This document shows positions 19,571 through 32,129 of a stretch of DNA of 41,974 bases, piece by piece. This stretch comes from Dichomitus squalens LYAD-421 SS1 (lineage: Eukaryota; Basidiomycota; Agaricomycetes; Polyporales; Polyporaceae): assembly GCF_000275845.1 (NCBI RefSeq), contig NW_006766907.1:1-41974 (forward strand), written 5' to 3'. Each line of letters begins with the position of its first letter. The first letter of the stretch is position 1. Made by a program: the position numbers and the translations under genes. The notes below the pieces were generated by a model. The model was given only the letters and a program-made list of their open reading frames with translations, did not search any database and had not been told where the DNA came from.

Positions 19571-21430
19571 ATGCACATCCAAGCCCTTCTGACGCTACAT
19601 ATCACTCCCAATTACCAGTCATGAGCTCTCCACCCTACCACGACAGCTGTCCGGGTCATGTGGCCTGGATACACCTTTGACGCCTCTCCAGCAGGCGGGT
19701 GAGGATTCCAACGCAACCGCTTACGCCCTCTCCGGGCCGCGTTTTGACGTGGCCTAAGATGGTGATCCATTTCGGCAGCATGCACTTCCAGCCGTACCAG
19801 CAGGCGACAGAGAATACGAGGCGCAAGGCGTCGAAGATGTATCCATTCAAGTTTGGGCTTTGTGAGTACTGCCTGATCTGATATCGCTCTCTTGCCCAGC
19901 AGGCTGACTGTTGCATTCTGCCCATCAATGCAGCGTTTCCCCTCCTCAGCGTAGCAGGCGCCTTCATCCGGCCCTCGCCGCGCCACGCTCTCGAGGCTTG
20001 GAAGTCGACCAGGCTCGAGGACGTGTAGCGAAAGATGATCCAATCCATGCACCCTATCAAGATCGACTTGGCATCGCGTCACCCTATTTCGGATGCCCTG
20101 TGCTCCCCCGCCTCTACTCTCTCTCACCTCACCCCCAGACTCCCTGAAGGATATCGGTATCACCGACTTCAAATTCTTCTTTGGGAGAATCTAGTGACAT
20201 GGGCCTTCATTTCATACAGATGACGAAGTCGAACGAGTGCCTAAGAGAACCGTCCCCCTAGATGTAGGTCCGGTAGACGACTGTTCGCATTCGGCGTCCC
20301 ATCCCCAGGACCCCAACGCGTATCTCTATGAACACGTAATATCTGCGGGAAGGGATCGTGCACATCCGATGGAGCTCTTTGGCGCCATACAGGACGAAGA
20401 GAGCATCACACTCACTTCGGCATCTCCACTGCATATAGTACGTTCGCGCCCCCCTGTATCTGTACGTAGGAAATCCCCTAAAATCGGTTTTCCCTCGTAA
20501 TCCCTTCCGTCGCATGTGACCTCTGCGAATCCATCAGCGAAGGCCGCGGCGTTCACCTCACCTCCCGACCGTCTCGACGTCGGGGGTGAGTTCCAGAATA
20601 CTCCTCCATTGCGTTGTCGTAACGGTCTATTCCCTCGTCTGCGCGCTCCGGCGCATTTCCGGCGGCTGCCTGAACTTCTACTATGATCTGCGTGTGATTT
20701 ATCTCAACTAGTCTGAGCGCGCTTTTTCATCCTACCTCTGTACTAAGGCAGTTCGGTGACTACCCCAATCTGATGGTGAATGGCCGTTTACGTAGAAGCA
20801 TGGACGAGCATTCGCCGAGCCATGCAAACGCCGCTAAGAAGCGACCACTAGTACATACTGGCGGTGATTCCGACGTCGACGTCATCTCGCATAAGCAAAC
20901 AGCAAATATCTTGCGCTCAACTGTCTGTCAGACAACCGTGGTCTCGGTATGGAGTCCTCGGGGAGATCTCATAGCCGGACTACTCGCAAGCGCGCAGACT
21001 TGGCGGGCAATAAGATAGAGGCGAGGACACAGCTGCGCTGTGAAGCAGCATTCATACATTGGTGCATGTGATGTGACGAAGAGCAACGAGGACAGCATAT
21101 GTGAGTCGCGAGAACAAGAATGTCGGCTCTCGAACGAGGCGGGAAGCAGCGGTCAGGGGTAAAGAACGGAAGCGTACGGGAGGCGCAACGAGAGGATGCT
21201 CGAGCACAAGTGATGGCCGTTTATGTGTAGGGGTATAGCGTGTGTATGTGCGATGTGGGCGATTCGATACAATGGACGTAAGAGAAATCCAGTGTTCATG
21301 ATTTAAAAAGCAATAACTAACAGAGCGAACGAAAAATGCGTGGAATGGGGGAAGGGAGGAAGGAAGCTGTGCCTAGCTCCCAGGCCGTCGGCGAGCGTAC
21401 GACGTCTGTCGGCAGCACCTGCGGACGATA
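19571..21430. other. no convincing gene
   Basis: Short frames on both strands (for example minus 20060-19656 with a hydrophobic stretch, and plus 20035-20223) have protein-like patches, possibly remnants related to the broken gene upstream. None shows a start, splice sites and conserved motif together. The part next to 21430 should contain the 3'UTR of the arrestin gene. Confidence 0.35.
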
Positions 21431-23278
21431 CTATGATATGCGCACAGGCACCCTTGCGCGTACCTGATCTTGGCCGAATATCACCGAGACGTCAAGGTAG
21501 TACTGTGAGAAATTCAGCGTGACGATGGCGAACGCTATCCACCCGATAGCACGTACCTTTACTCTGATGCCAGCCCAATCAAAGGCGGGGAGCATATGCT
21601 TCTCCAGCTGGATTTTGCCCTTATACAAGCCATCGGGTAACAGCTTGTGCACCTCCAACGATGGATGTTTCTGACCGGGCTCCATTCGATACCGTGGTCT
21701 CTTCGGAAACCCAATGGACACATCGGTATAGAGCGCGCGCGACTCAGATATTGATGGTGCAGGCAGCTGCGGCAGCGGCTTATCCTTGGGACTCGTGTCC
21801 CTGTGGCTCGGCGTTTCCGCACGTCGTGGTAGACTAGCGCCAGCGATACGCCTCGAGGACGACTGCACTGTGGATCCGTGGCTCTTGACGACACGTCTCA
21901 GAAGCCTTTTTGACGCTACAGGGGGCATGTCTGCTTCGTCGCTTGATGTCGAAGGCGTCGAGGAAAGGGGCGTCAGGGGATAGCGGGGCGTGATGGAGTC
22001 GATGCGCACGACGCGCGATAGCGAAACTGAGACGGTTGCATCGGCAGCGATTTCCCGCGCGAGCGGCGCCGACCGTGGAGTTGTGGTGAAGACGACAAAG
22101 TACGATATCGAACTCGAGCGCGAGAAGCTTGCCGGATGGGGTAGAGTAACCTGCAGGATCAAGACACAGGAGAGGGACCACGATCGCAGTCAGCTTGGGT
22201 GATCACTCGGCGTTCGAAGTTCGCTGCGGACTCACGGCACAAGTAAATGGCAGTGACCGGTCTGATTTGAGAGGAATCTCCAACCACGACTCTGGCTTCA
22301 TCGCTGAACCATCGAGCGATTGGAAACCCGGATCAGGCTGATAAATGACTGGCGCCTCCACTCTACAGCACAACAGAACACACGATAATCAAAAGGTCAG
22401 ATCAACGATGCCCAAAGACGAACGCGCATTAGGGCATTTCGATAGCACTCACAATACCCGCTCACTTCCATCAGCAGACTCCCATACAGCTGTAACGCTG
22501 TACGACACCTCTGCGTGTTCTACGCCTGGGCGTGCACGAGGCCCCCATTCTCCGGTTGCGACCGACGAGAATGTTGGTGGGAGCTCCTGCCCGGACTGCT
22601 CGGGGCGCGGAATCTCGAATACGAATGGGAACGGCCGCAGCGCGCCACGTATGCTCGTCTGACTCGGACGGCGTTCCCGTCGCCCGCGCATGCCAGCAGT
22701 GAACGCGTCCCTCAGCGAGGTCGTCGACCGTGGACTGTCGAGCTCGCCTGTGGGCCGCGAATCCGACGTAGTGAAGAACACGTGCCGAGTCTTCTCCTTC
22801 TCCACATGTGCAAAGTCGTAATCATCGTGCTTTTCTTGGAACATGTTGGGGGATGTGTAGAAGAAGCTGCCCGACAACTGTCGACATGATCGAGGTGATT
22901 GAGTTGGAGAAGGGAACCAAGCGGTCGTGAACACGTACGAAGGTCGTCAGGCGCCCTGGGGTACCACACAGGTTGACATCGAGAAGGACCGTGCCTGCTA
23001 CCTTGTCATGATCACCGAAGACAGGCAACGATCGGATGTCGTAGTTGGCAGCTCGATGGATTTTGACGGAGGGGCTTCGTACGTGGATCTCCAGCTGGGC
23101 CGCACTGGCGACCAAGCAGGGCAGGGGTTGGCGACTTGGCAGGGACAGGACGAAGGATGACTCACCGGAAGACAGAGTTGTGAGGGTAGTCCAAGTCTGC
23201 AGGAAGCACGGCTGGGGCAGATACCGGAGTGTCCTGGCTAGCGTTCGGGTCAACGCGTAGGATGGGTCGTCGGAGCAT
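21431..23278 (-). CDS. alpha-arrestin-like protein
   Basis: Six exons (23278-23166, 23104-22939, 22877-22453, 22362-22236, 22150-21557, 21502-21431) give 498 aa with GT-AG introns of 54-90 nt. The N-terminal half follows the arrestin fold pattern: LEIHVRSPSVKIHRA near residue 40, KVAGTVLLDV at about 70, then a disordered loop rich in Ser and Arg, FPFVFEIPRP and SYSVTAVWE. The C-terminal half has VSIGFPKRPRYRMEPG and ends with YYLDVSVIFGQDQVRARVPV. Fungal alpha-arrestins act as adaptors that bring Rsp5-type ubiquitin ligases to membrane transporters; I see no clear PPxY motif, so the ligase link is unproven. The start at 23278 is chosen because it opens into the conserved exon in phase. Assignment to arrestin is by pattern, not by a database search. 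Confidence 0.8.
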
Positions 23279-26200
23279 CACGCAGGAAGGTCATGCAGAC
23301 CTGCGAGGACAGAAAGCACAGCGAAGGGGGGAGGGAAAAGATCAGGAAAACAAGTCAACGATGTTGAAATGTCGATCGACGGTCGAACCCAGACATTGGC
23401 GAACGGCCGTCACCCCCGGCATCCATGAGTCTTATATGTATTCGCCGCGAAGAGGAGAACCACAAAGACGGTACCGCGCTAGCGCAGGTCAGAAGAGACC
23501 CAATTCCCAGCCGCGGATCATCGAACGGTTCGAACCGCCAACCACGCGAGAACCAACGAACCTCCTGGTTGGCCAGCAGCAAGCCGCCGGTGCTGCTCAT
23601 CGCAGGACGCCGCGATCAATTCTTCTCGCTTGGGCACAAACAGCCGGGAGGGATCTAGGCACTCGGCACTCCACAATCCCATCTATCTGAGGCAGAGTTT
23701 TCAACCTTCGTGTTCTAGCAATGTGCGAAGCTGCCGTTGCTGTCGACGCTCTCATGCCGTTCAGCCTTGAATGGCTTCATAGAAGCTTCACTTCCGCAAC
23801 TGCAGTCCGAAACCTTGCCACGCAGCCTGCCACATAGGTGAGCTACTTTGTTCATGCGCCTCGGGCGGAAATCTCTCGCGCTCAAGAGATTGATCAGAAA
23901 ACAGTTCCAGGTGCATCTCGATAAACGCGAGCGCCCCGGTTCCTCCTACATACCCACGCTCCACCAACAAGGCGCGGTGACCTCCGTATCGAGAGCGTCG
24001 TCACTCGTTTGCAAGCACGGAATATTACGAAGTGGCCACAGCCATTCGCTGACCCCCGATCAGACGTTTGCCGTACAAGCACGTAAGTCTGTTCAGCAAG
24101 CTCAATGGCTCACTGAAAACACCGAGTGCAGAGCATTCACAGGCGGTCGATATCCATGCTGAAATCCGCTCTTGCGCCTGCAAACCTACAGTAAGCTGTC
24201 CGAAACGTTCCAAGCTAGAAGGCTTCAAGTGCATCAACAACAGTTGGGATATTTATCATGTAGGCTGGTCCCCTGCCGAGATCCGGTGATCGCGATTTAC
24301 GCTGAACACCGAAACGACTGGTCAAACTGGGAGCCCTCCTGGCAGGGTGCCCATATTTGGTACCCCGTGCGAGAACGTACTGGATGCAATCGCGAGGTGC
24401 TCGCGCACAGAAAATGCACGCATGCGGGAACCCATGGGGTGTATCTCTCTGCAATTAATTTTGAGGGTCCTTGTGCAATTAATTATATACCTCTATGGTT
24501 TTCAAGGTCTCTACGGAAGTGTGAGCATGATGAGTATGCAGTTTTGCTCCTCGCCACCAACGCGAGAGGGGCGCCCAATGTGCCCGGCGCTTCCGGGGCT
24601 CGGTTCGGCGCTTTCCAGGTTTCCTTCAAGTTCGTACTCCAGTGGTCAGTAGTTCCCTCACGTTTCACTTGTGGCGTTCATTCTGAAAACTCGAACGATG
24701 AATAATAGATTGCTTTAGGCCATTGTGACACCGAGTTATGGCTGCCATCTGGTATGATGAGCATGCCCCCGGCACCTCCTGCGACTAGAGGGTGACAGTT
24801 TGGTATGTTCATTGTGCATCCTGGAGTCTTGTTTGTGACTGGATTACATGTTTATGATGTGAACTCAGACATATCACGGATTTTTCACCCACTTCCATGC
24901 AGCATAGAGTCCATACACCAAGGATGCTCTACATAGAAGCATTCCCATGGTGCCCAAGGGAGGGCGGATCTGATCAGTTCACCTATGTAGCAAGGTGGGA
25001 ATCTAGGCTACCTCCTGCTTCAAGAGGCTACTCTGTAAGTTTCATGTCTGTCCTTCATGATACGACCCTTCAGTTGCTAATTTTGCGCACAGATGAGCCC
25101 ATTCATGCCCAAAAAGCGGAATTGAGAGTCCAAGGTCGCTCGGGTGGGCTTGAAACACACATATGCTATGTACTACATCCATCTCTCAATGTAATTGGTA
25201 CTCTATGTGGAACCACGGGGTGGAAGGGTCCATCGTCACAGGTTCTCCATGGGGGCGAAGTGCGATTTCACCAAGTCCTTTCTCTCACGGGGTACCAAAT
25301 CGGGGTGCCCTGCCAGAATCGCGCCCAGTTTGACCAGTCGTTAAGGAACGCTGCCTCCTCCTTTCGATCTCCGCTGATGCGTTCCGTACGACTGGTTCGA
25401 GTCTATTTATCATGGTCAGAAAGCCTGGCCGATGATAGTAAGTATAACCTGTGATGACGGCTCGCCTACAATGATATAACCGCTCGTCAGATCATGATCC
25501 CGTCATGCTTGCCAATCCTATCAATATAGGCTGACCGTAACGCCTGCCCGTGACTACATGAAGACGCGTCACGCATCCGGAAGGTAAACATTAGGTGGAC
25601 ACGGACAGTAGCACAAGGGCTGGACGTGCCTCCTGGGAATCGTTCCTAGCTACCTCAACTCGAGTATGACGTCGTCAAGCAACGAGAGGAATGGTGAGCA
25701 CAGTGTCGCAGAGCATGCCATTTGTTTCTTGCATCACTGCACTGACAGCGATTACTGCACGTAGATCAGTTAGGGCCGGTGCCCAGATCCAGGCGCCTAC
25801 GAAACGGTCAGCTTGGGCTATACGGTGGAGGAATTAATACTCTCAAGTACTGGTCGTTGAGGCAACGAACGCCACTTACGGACGAAAGTGTTCCTGACCG
25901 GGGGCTGAATGAATGCCAGTGGCTCATCTACCGGACACTTCGGCGACATGCTCGATAGGTACCGATCGAAGGGTCATCATGGGAAAAACTCCTTTGCTGT
26001 TCTTCGTCTTCATTCCTAGATCCCGCGGCCGTTCGTGTATTGCCCTGTGAGGCCACGCCTCATGGTGGGCCTGAAATACAGGTACTATCTACTCGGGTAA
26101 GAATTGGCGCTGGGATAAACAAAGGTGAGCACGAGGCTCCCGCAAACCAGGAGATGCAACGAAGAGATAGCAACGAGGAACGGTACAAAATGGGCGTAGA

Positions 26201-29200
26201 GCGGAAGGGATGGAAGAGGAGATGAGTAGCAGGGCTCAGTACCTATGCGTTGCGACTACCCGTCCACCCTCGGCCATCGAAGACCAGTATACGGGTTGCA
26301 GATATGCCGCCGGATGTGTTCGATCGCGTCCCTGGGAATCGCCTCTTGCTGCAGTCAGGAATATACTCGGCAGTATCCCCGCCGCCCGTCAGGACTCCCC
26401 GCCCTAGAACGGGCTGACGCCCGCAAGGTATAGGAACAAGGGATCTGGGGGCCTAGCAAACTTCGACTGTTGTCGGCGCGGTATTCGTCTTCATCGACCC
26501 TCAACAAGCATATTCTAAAGAGTCCGCTCCAGCTTCTTGAACTGACTCGGAATGAAGTCAGGCGGGAGCATCCAGAATGTGGAAGTTCTCAACGACGTTC
26601 AGTAGCTCGCACTGTGCAACTACGCCAAGTTAAGGTGACTCGTAGAACCACCATTGAGTCACTTGACAACCGAGGAAAGGCCTCCGAGAACGCAAACAGG
26701 ACTCCGTGTCGGAGAGGTAAGCTTCATTCCTCTTTCCGTAGGCGACGAAAGAACGTGGATGCGCGTTACGGAACGACACGGCCTTCCAAGAACCGCGAAG
26801 ACCGGTCATAAAACAAGCCTTTCTCGGAAATTTCACAGGGACTCTCACCGTCGGACAAGTCTCCCGTATGCCGGGGCATCTCCAGAACCCAGCGCACGGG
26901 CATCAAGTTTTCCTCCCCTATATCGCCGTTAGCGTCACTCGTCGAAGAACGTGCCGCCGCCTCGCAGTGCGCCTCTGGATCCGGGACGCTGTCGGTTGCG
27001 GCATGACAGGACTCGAACGTGGGAGTGGAGGGACGCTGGAAGGGAGCAACGTCTAGCCGAGCCGCGCGATAACGACTGCAAGACAGGCATAGTGTCCCGC
27101 CACGGAGGGACGAGGGTACGGGCCCTCGCACCCCAAACTTCTCGCCTTTCAAGACATCGTCATGAGTACGTACAACCTAGACGTTGGGAGACCGAGACGT
27201 ACAAGAAAGAAGAGAAGCATAGCTCGAGTAAGATCGTGTCGAACTCAAGGCCGCCGGGAAGGATCTACGGCAGGTAGCAGGTTCGTCGCATTGTCGCATT
27301 GGAGATAGCGCGTGACCCCCGGTCTGAAACGGGCGAGCACAACCCAAGTGGCATGGATTGCATGTTGTCGACCAGATTGACAGCGACGAGCAAATGTCAG
27401 CGCGTCGGGAGGTATATGCTGTCACAAGACGAGTCGTGGGAACGAACGCTCAGAGCAAGTACGCGGGGTAGGTCGTTCAGTAGCAGCGAGGCCGATGACA
27501 CTAGATGATATTGAAGAGGCTCCAGACATTGTGCTCGACTCGGAGACAGCCGGATCTCAATTCATTGTCTGGAAACAGCTCCCGGCGAAGCTACGTGGGG
27601 CCGAGGACGGAGACACATATAGGGCACAAGCGACCGGTCTCATATGGCTACAGTGAAGGGCTACTTCAGCGCATAGAGACAGTACCGCAGAGGTGGGTCA
27701 TCTTGACGGCATATGAGAGTATGCCATTGTCAGCAGATGGCAGCTGAGACGAGTATCCTGTGGTAAGGTACATTCGAGGGGTCAGCCATAATGACCGGAA
27801 AAAACAATTGATGTTTACGGAACAAACTCTAACTTGAGGTCCACGAGCGCGAGCCCAGAGGCGACCATAACAACACTCCCGGCTTCTGATGCACATGGTG
27901 GAACTCGACGGAACGTACCAAGGTTTAGCCCGGGGGAGACATATGGAACCAGTTAATTATGGGGGGCGGGTGCAATAGGCAACATCCGCATAGATGGCAG
28001 ACGGGGCCCGGTTGCAGAGTGCCAGTAGATTTCGGAACCGGGAGACAATTGTCAACGATGTTCCATGGAATGATCGTGCAAACGCTTCGTGACCGGAAAG
28101 GGAGATGGAGGATCAGAGCAGGGGTTCTTAGCCATTCATTTGCCTGGTGTGACTAGCCATTGTTCGGCGACATTGACTGGAGAGGGGGTTCCTTAAACAA
28201 AGACGGGTATATGCGGCAGCGTGGATGCTCACCTAGTGCAGCACCTCATTCCTTGATCTCATGACGGGGAAGGCGAGTTTGACATCGAAGTGATGATCAT
28301 GCGGGCTACGAGCAAAACGTTACTATAGCTATGTTTCTCTGCCGAGACCTTCGTAGCCGTCAGTTATGCATTACAAACCACAGCGAAGACTGACGGACAG
28401 GCGGCTCTCCGTGCCATTCGCTCCCATCCTCGAATAGTCGGCACACTGTTCTGTCTCGGTGACAACAGCTCCGTTCTGACGGACGCATTCCTCTTCTGAC
28501 CCAGCGCCTGGATCGCACTGCTCATGGTCTCCTTGGAGAACGGCCCTGAAGTCTGCAAACGTGAACTGAGGGACACTCGGAGACAGGAACGATACAAGAC
28601 ATGACGATATTGCTCACAGTCAATCGGCGGTGCTCCTGTGGTGAAGTCCTTCCACGTACTGCATCTGCGCACGGCTTCACAGTATACGGTGATGCTGACG
28701 CTTCAGAGGTGTCAATACCTTTCTGGATAGACAACGTGCACAATTCACGAGCAGCGACTGCCTGGTCGCCGGTTTGTCCTGCCGACATCGGCTGGCGGAG
28801 CGATGGTCCTCAGTCAATCGAAGCTGACCAGCGAGTGAACCGTTGTGCAGCGGCTTTCCGTGAGCGAGTCTGTCAATTCATTCCACCTTGAGGTTCGCGA
28901 CCGGCGGGGGATAGGGATGTCCGTGTGTGCGAGCCTACGTAACTCCATACCACAGAATTCCGAGCTTCTGATGCAACGACAAGTCCTCGTTTGGTTAGCA
29001 CTACACGGGACAATGTCGTGGATCCAACTAAGGGTAAAGAGACAGTATAGTACACGTAAAAAGTTAACGGTGGAAACGTTCCGTGTTGTAAGTTTGGCTT
29101 ACCTCACTTATATCCAACCACACTGTTCGATGGGGTCGTTCGAATGGGCTCAGTGGCCAGACTCAGTGCCAAGGTGGTAATCTTAAGGACAGCTGCCACC

Positions 29201-29755
29201 AATGCATAACCCGAGCCGCGCATATAGCGGACGGGGCCTGCTACTTCCTTTGGTTAGCGTACAGAGAAGGTCTTCCCAGGTTCTCATATTCTGATAGAAT
29301 GACGCAGCAGCCAATGGATTTTTTCACAAGTAGCACAACGTACCGACCCACATAGGACACCATGGCGCGTACAATTGAGTTGGTCCTGCCAATCAGCGAC
29401 CACAACGTGAGGGTCCTTGCCGCTTGAGACACTTTGTGATGAACTCCACCTCTTCTCGCCACTTTACAACCCGAACGGAGCTCCTGGTCCGATTGCATCC
29501 GCCGCCCGCAGACAACGTAGGCTTCGTCATTGACATGATATGTCGAAGTAGTTAAGAAGCTAGTCATGTGGGGTGTGATACTTTGGCCTTGGGTGACACG
29601 AGAGCGAGTGCTATAAGCCCGCAAGTGTCAAAACTCGGGCGACGTGGGAAGTGAGAAGTGCGGTTCGCATTATGAAATCGCATGGCTTTCATAACACTAC
29701 ATTGATGTGGACAACCTGGTCACCCTCGACACAAACATAGCACCGCCGAAGGCAA
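23279..29755. other. 6.5-kb stretch without a supportable gene
   Basis: No ORF or exon chain shows a recognisable domain. Some minus-strand frames (27152-26766, 28788-28522) have protein-like composition but no consistent neighbours. The longest frame is plus 24897-25454 (185 codons), with no known motif. A good intron-like signal sits inside that frame at 25035-25092 (GTAAGT, a CTAAT branch at about 25078, CACAG), so something spliced may be transcribed. The region probably contains decayed genes or transposons. Confidence 0.4.
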
Positions 29756-30642
29756 CTAGTACCGGGCTGCGGCAGCTTGGCACTACAAAGGAGAGGAAGG
29801 AAGAAAGGGTCAGGTCAGATGATGGTACATGTATCGGGATGAAGATACTCACAGCCTTCAGCTGCTCGAGATACCAGGAGCAAGCATTGACGTCCGCCGA
29901 TTCCAGGCACTTCGTGAACTCTGTCATGGGACAATAGTCAGTGACGCTCGGCAGCCGTGACGAGAAGCGTCGGAGATCGGAACGCTTGCTGCCGTAGTGG
30001 CTTGTCAAGAACGAAGCTACCAAGGAACCATGCCACTCAAGATACGCTTCCTCGTCCCACGGACAGCTGAGCGCCAACAACACGACGGACGGACGCGCCG
30101 CAAGTAACGCAGACTTCGCAAGAGTCCGACGCATTTCCGAGGAGTTGACTGCTTAGTGGTGCAAGGCCCGATCGCGTACACGGGTCTCTGCACCCACGGA
30201 CACTAGGACTATTGAGAGCATTACTCACCCTTGGCCTGGATGTCACAGCTTATGCCCTGCTGGTACTGCTGCTGCTGCACAGGCGCAGCAGGCGCCTCCG
30301 GAGCCGCAGGGGCGGAGTGGGAGCTGCCAAAGAGCATGTTCGAGAGACCGTGACCGATTGTCGAGCCGACGGCGACAGAACCGGCAGTGGCCGCCATCTG
30401 AGCGAGCATGCCCGGCTCCTTGGAGGCGGCCTGAGCTTGAGGAGGGACAGGAGGCGCCTGAGATGGGTGGTGCGCGGCGGCGGGGTGGGGGGCGGCAGCA
30501 GTGTGTGCGCTACGAGTCTGCTGGGGAGCAGGAGCGGGCGCGGGGCGAGCAGCGGGACGGCTCGAGCGCGACTGACGCTACATATCAAGACGTGTTAGTA
30601 GCCTGTATTCTCCGCTCTACTACAAGTCACACTCACAGGCAT
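29756..30642 (-). CDS. twin-CX9C mitochondrial protein (MIX17/CHCHD2 family)
   Basis: Four exons (30642-30637, 30577-30229, 29920-29853, 29782-29756) give 149 aa. The N-terminus MPRQSRSSRPAARPAPAPAP is basic and acid-free, as in a mitochondrial presequence. A Pro/Ala/Gln-rich stretch follows, then a hydrophobic Gly-rich helix (AATAGSVAVGSTIGHGLSNM). The C-terminal CHCH domain is CDIQAKEFTKC (Cys113, Cys123) and CSWYLEQLKAC (Cys132, Cys142), two exact CX9C pairs, plus a short tail. Proteins of this family are imported and oxidised by the Mia40 relay and act in the intermembrane space; CHCHD2 also links to respiratory-chain gene control in animals. The first coding exon is only 6 nt (Met-Pro), and intron 2 is long (308 nt). 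Splicing rebuilds the domain exactly, so the model is strong. Confidence 0.92.
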
Positions 30643-30886
30643 GGTGGTAAGGATAGATGTTGTGTAGCAGAAGAGAAAAGAGGCTGGGGTGGTGGTGGTG
30701 GTAAGCAAGCAAGACGTGCAGACGTCGGCTTCGGCGACAGCGACGCGCACAAATTCAAGCCGAACGGCCACGTGCCTCAGTAGCGCCTCTTTCCGATTGG
30801 CTGGAATGCATCGGGAAAGAAGCGCCAGCCTACCCAGGGGTCCGGAATGTGCCGGCGAGCTCTGCTCACTGCTCGACACGGCGACC
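30643..30886. promoter_or_regulatory. bidirectional promoter between two mitochondrial-protein genes
   Basis: Only 244 bp separate the divergent start codons of the CHCH protein (minus) and the Tim44-like protein (plus). The gap holds a GGTGGT-rich run (30686-30702), an E-box CACGTG at 30769-30774 and an inverted CCAAT box (ATTGG) at 30796-30800. No TATA box is seen. Shared control of two mitochondrial genes is inferred from the arrangement. Confidence 0.6.
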
Positions 30887-32129
30887 ATGTCCCTCTATGG
30901 GTCGCGCAGATGTCTCGACATCGCTGGACGCATCGCTGGGGGCTCTAGCGTACCTGCTCGTACCTGGTCTACTGCCTCATTCACACTGGTCATTCAGCGC
31001 CGGTGCTACGCTAACCCTACCGGCGCTCAGAAACTCAAGGAAAGGCCTGCTGTCAATGCGAGTCCACCTCCTTCCACCTCACGGACGTCGGGAAAGGCAC
31101 AAAAGCCACAGGATGCTGCGAAGGAACCCAAAGAGACGGAACGTACAACCGAGGAGGAGCTTCGGAACGTCGAGACCCTGTATCGGATGTCCGAGACAAA
31201 TCAGGTCGACGTATCGTCCGCACCTCTTGATCTTCTCGGTATGTGGCATTTCCTGCGTCCATTCTGCGCTCATGTACTTAATGGGGACAGACGTGATCAT
31301 CCCCTCGTGGAAGTCGCAGAAGGAGAACGCGACTCTCGCCGATCATTGGAGGGCGTTCACGCAGACCCAGAGGAATTGGTTTTGGAATGCACGCTCGTGC
31401 GTACCTCCTAGCGAATCCCCGCCTCGCATCTGAGCTTACTCTTTGTGACAGCCTCTATCTGATGGCTCAGACCAACTCAATACCTGGTGTCAAGGTCAAG
31501 TCTGCTTGGTCCAGACAGCTATTCTCTACCTCCTCGACAAAACCCGACACGTGGCTCGCACCCTTCCGCCAAGCTGTACTGGAGGTCTATAAGCAGGTCA
31601 ACGAGGCTGTCGCAACGTGAGTTGCCAATTTCAGGGTTTACTTTCCGTGCGCCCTTCTGATATCATGCAGCCGGGACGAGAAGACTTTGAAGACCTTGAC
31701 TGCCGGTGAGCAGCAGAAAGCTTACATGAAGCTCATCCGGTCCCAGGACCCACGATTCGCCAATGTCTGGAAATTCCACGGAGAGCGCAGCCCTGCGCAG
31801 GTAGTGAGCATCAGGGCGATTGAAGCTTACTATGGGTCGACGCCGCCACGAATGGGCAGCCGGCTTGCAATCCAAGCTGTTGTTCGCTTCGACACTATGC
31901 AGGTGCGTTGTCAGAATAAGTAAGCTATAAAATTATTGAACTTTGCGTACACTGACAGAGCGTAGAGTCCTACTCGAAAAAGACTGGCGCTCGCGTTGGC
32001 GCAACGGAGCCCAAGCCTGTTGTCGAGTATCTCGTCTTCCAAAAGCGAATGTGGTATGACTCACCTTGGATAATCAGAGATAGACTCTACGAGGGTCTAG
32101 ACTCGCGATTGAAGAAACCGCAGATATAA
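30887..32129 (+). CDS. Tim44-like domain protein, mL45/Mba1-type
   Basis: Five exons (30887-31238, 31291-31396, 31452-31616, 31671-31902, 31959-32129) give 341 aa in frame. The N-terminus (MSLYGSRRCLDIAGRIAGG) is basic and amphipathic, fitting a mitochondrial presequence. After a Lys/Glu-rich linker, residues about 120-341 resemble the Tim44-like fold used by mitoribosomal mL45 and the yeast membrane receptor Mba1: WKSQKENATLADHWRAF, the central KVKSAWSRQLF, and the tail with VVEYLVFQKRMWYDSPWIIR. Those proteins dock the mitoribosome to the inner membrane. I call the fold with moderate confidence and the mL45 versus Mba1 choice is open. It is divergent from, and shares a promoter with, the CHCH-protein gene. 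Confidence 0.7.

Noticed and set aside
21430..21470. Extra last exon extending the arrestin beyond 21431
   Set aside because: A GTACGC donor and TCATAG acceptor could splice there, but the unspliced frame ends naturally after QVRARVPVRIS, the usual end of the arrestin C domain.
23524..23536. GGTTCGAACC word as a tRNA B box
   Set aside because: It is a local palindrome; no A box at the right distance and no acceptor-stem pairing on either strand.
24897..25454. 185-codon plus-strand frame as a gene
   Set aside because: No motif and a strong intron signal inside it at 25035-25092; removing that intron brings an early stop, so coding support is weak.
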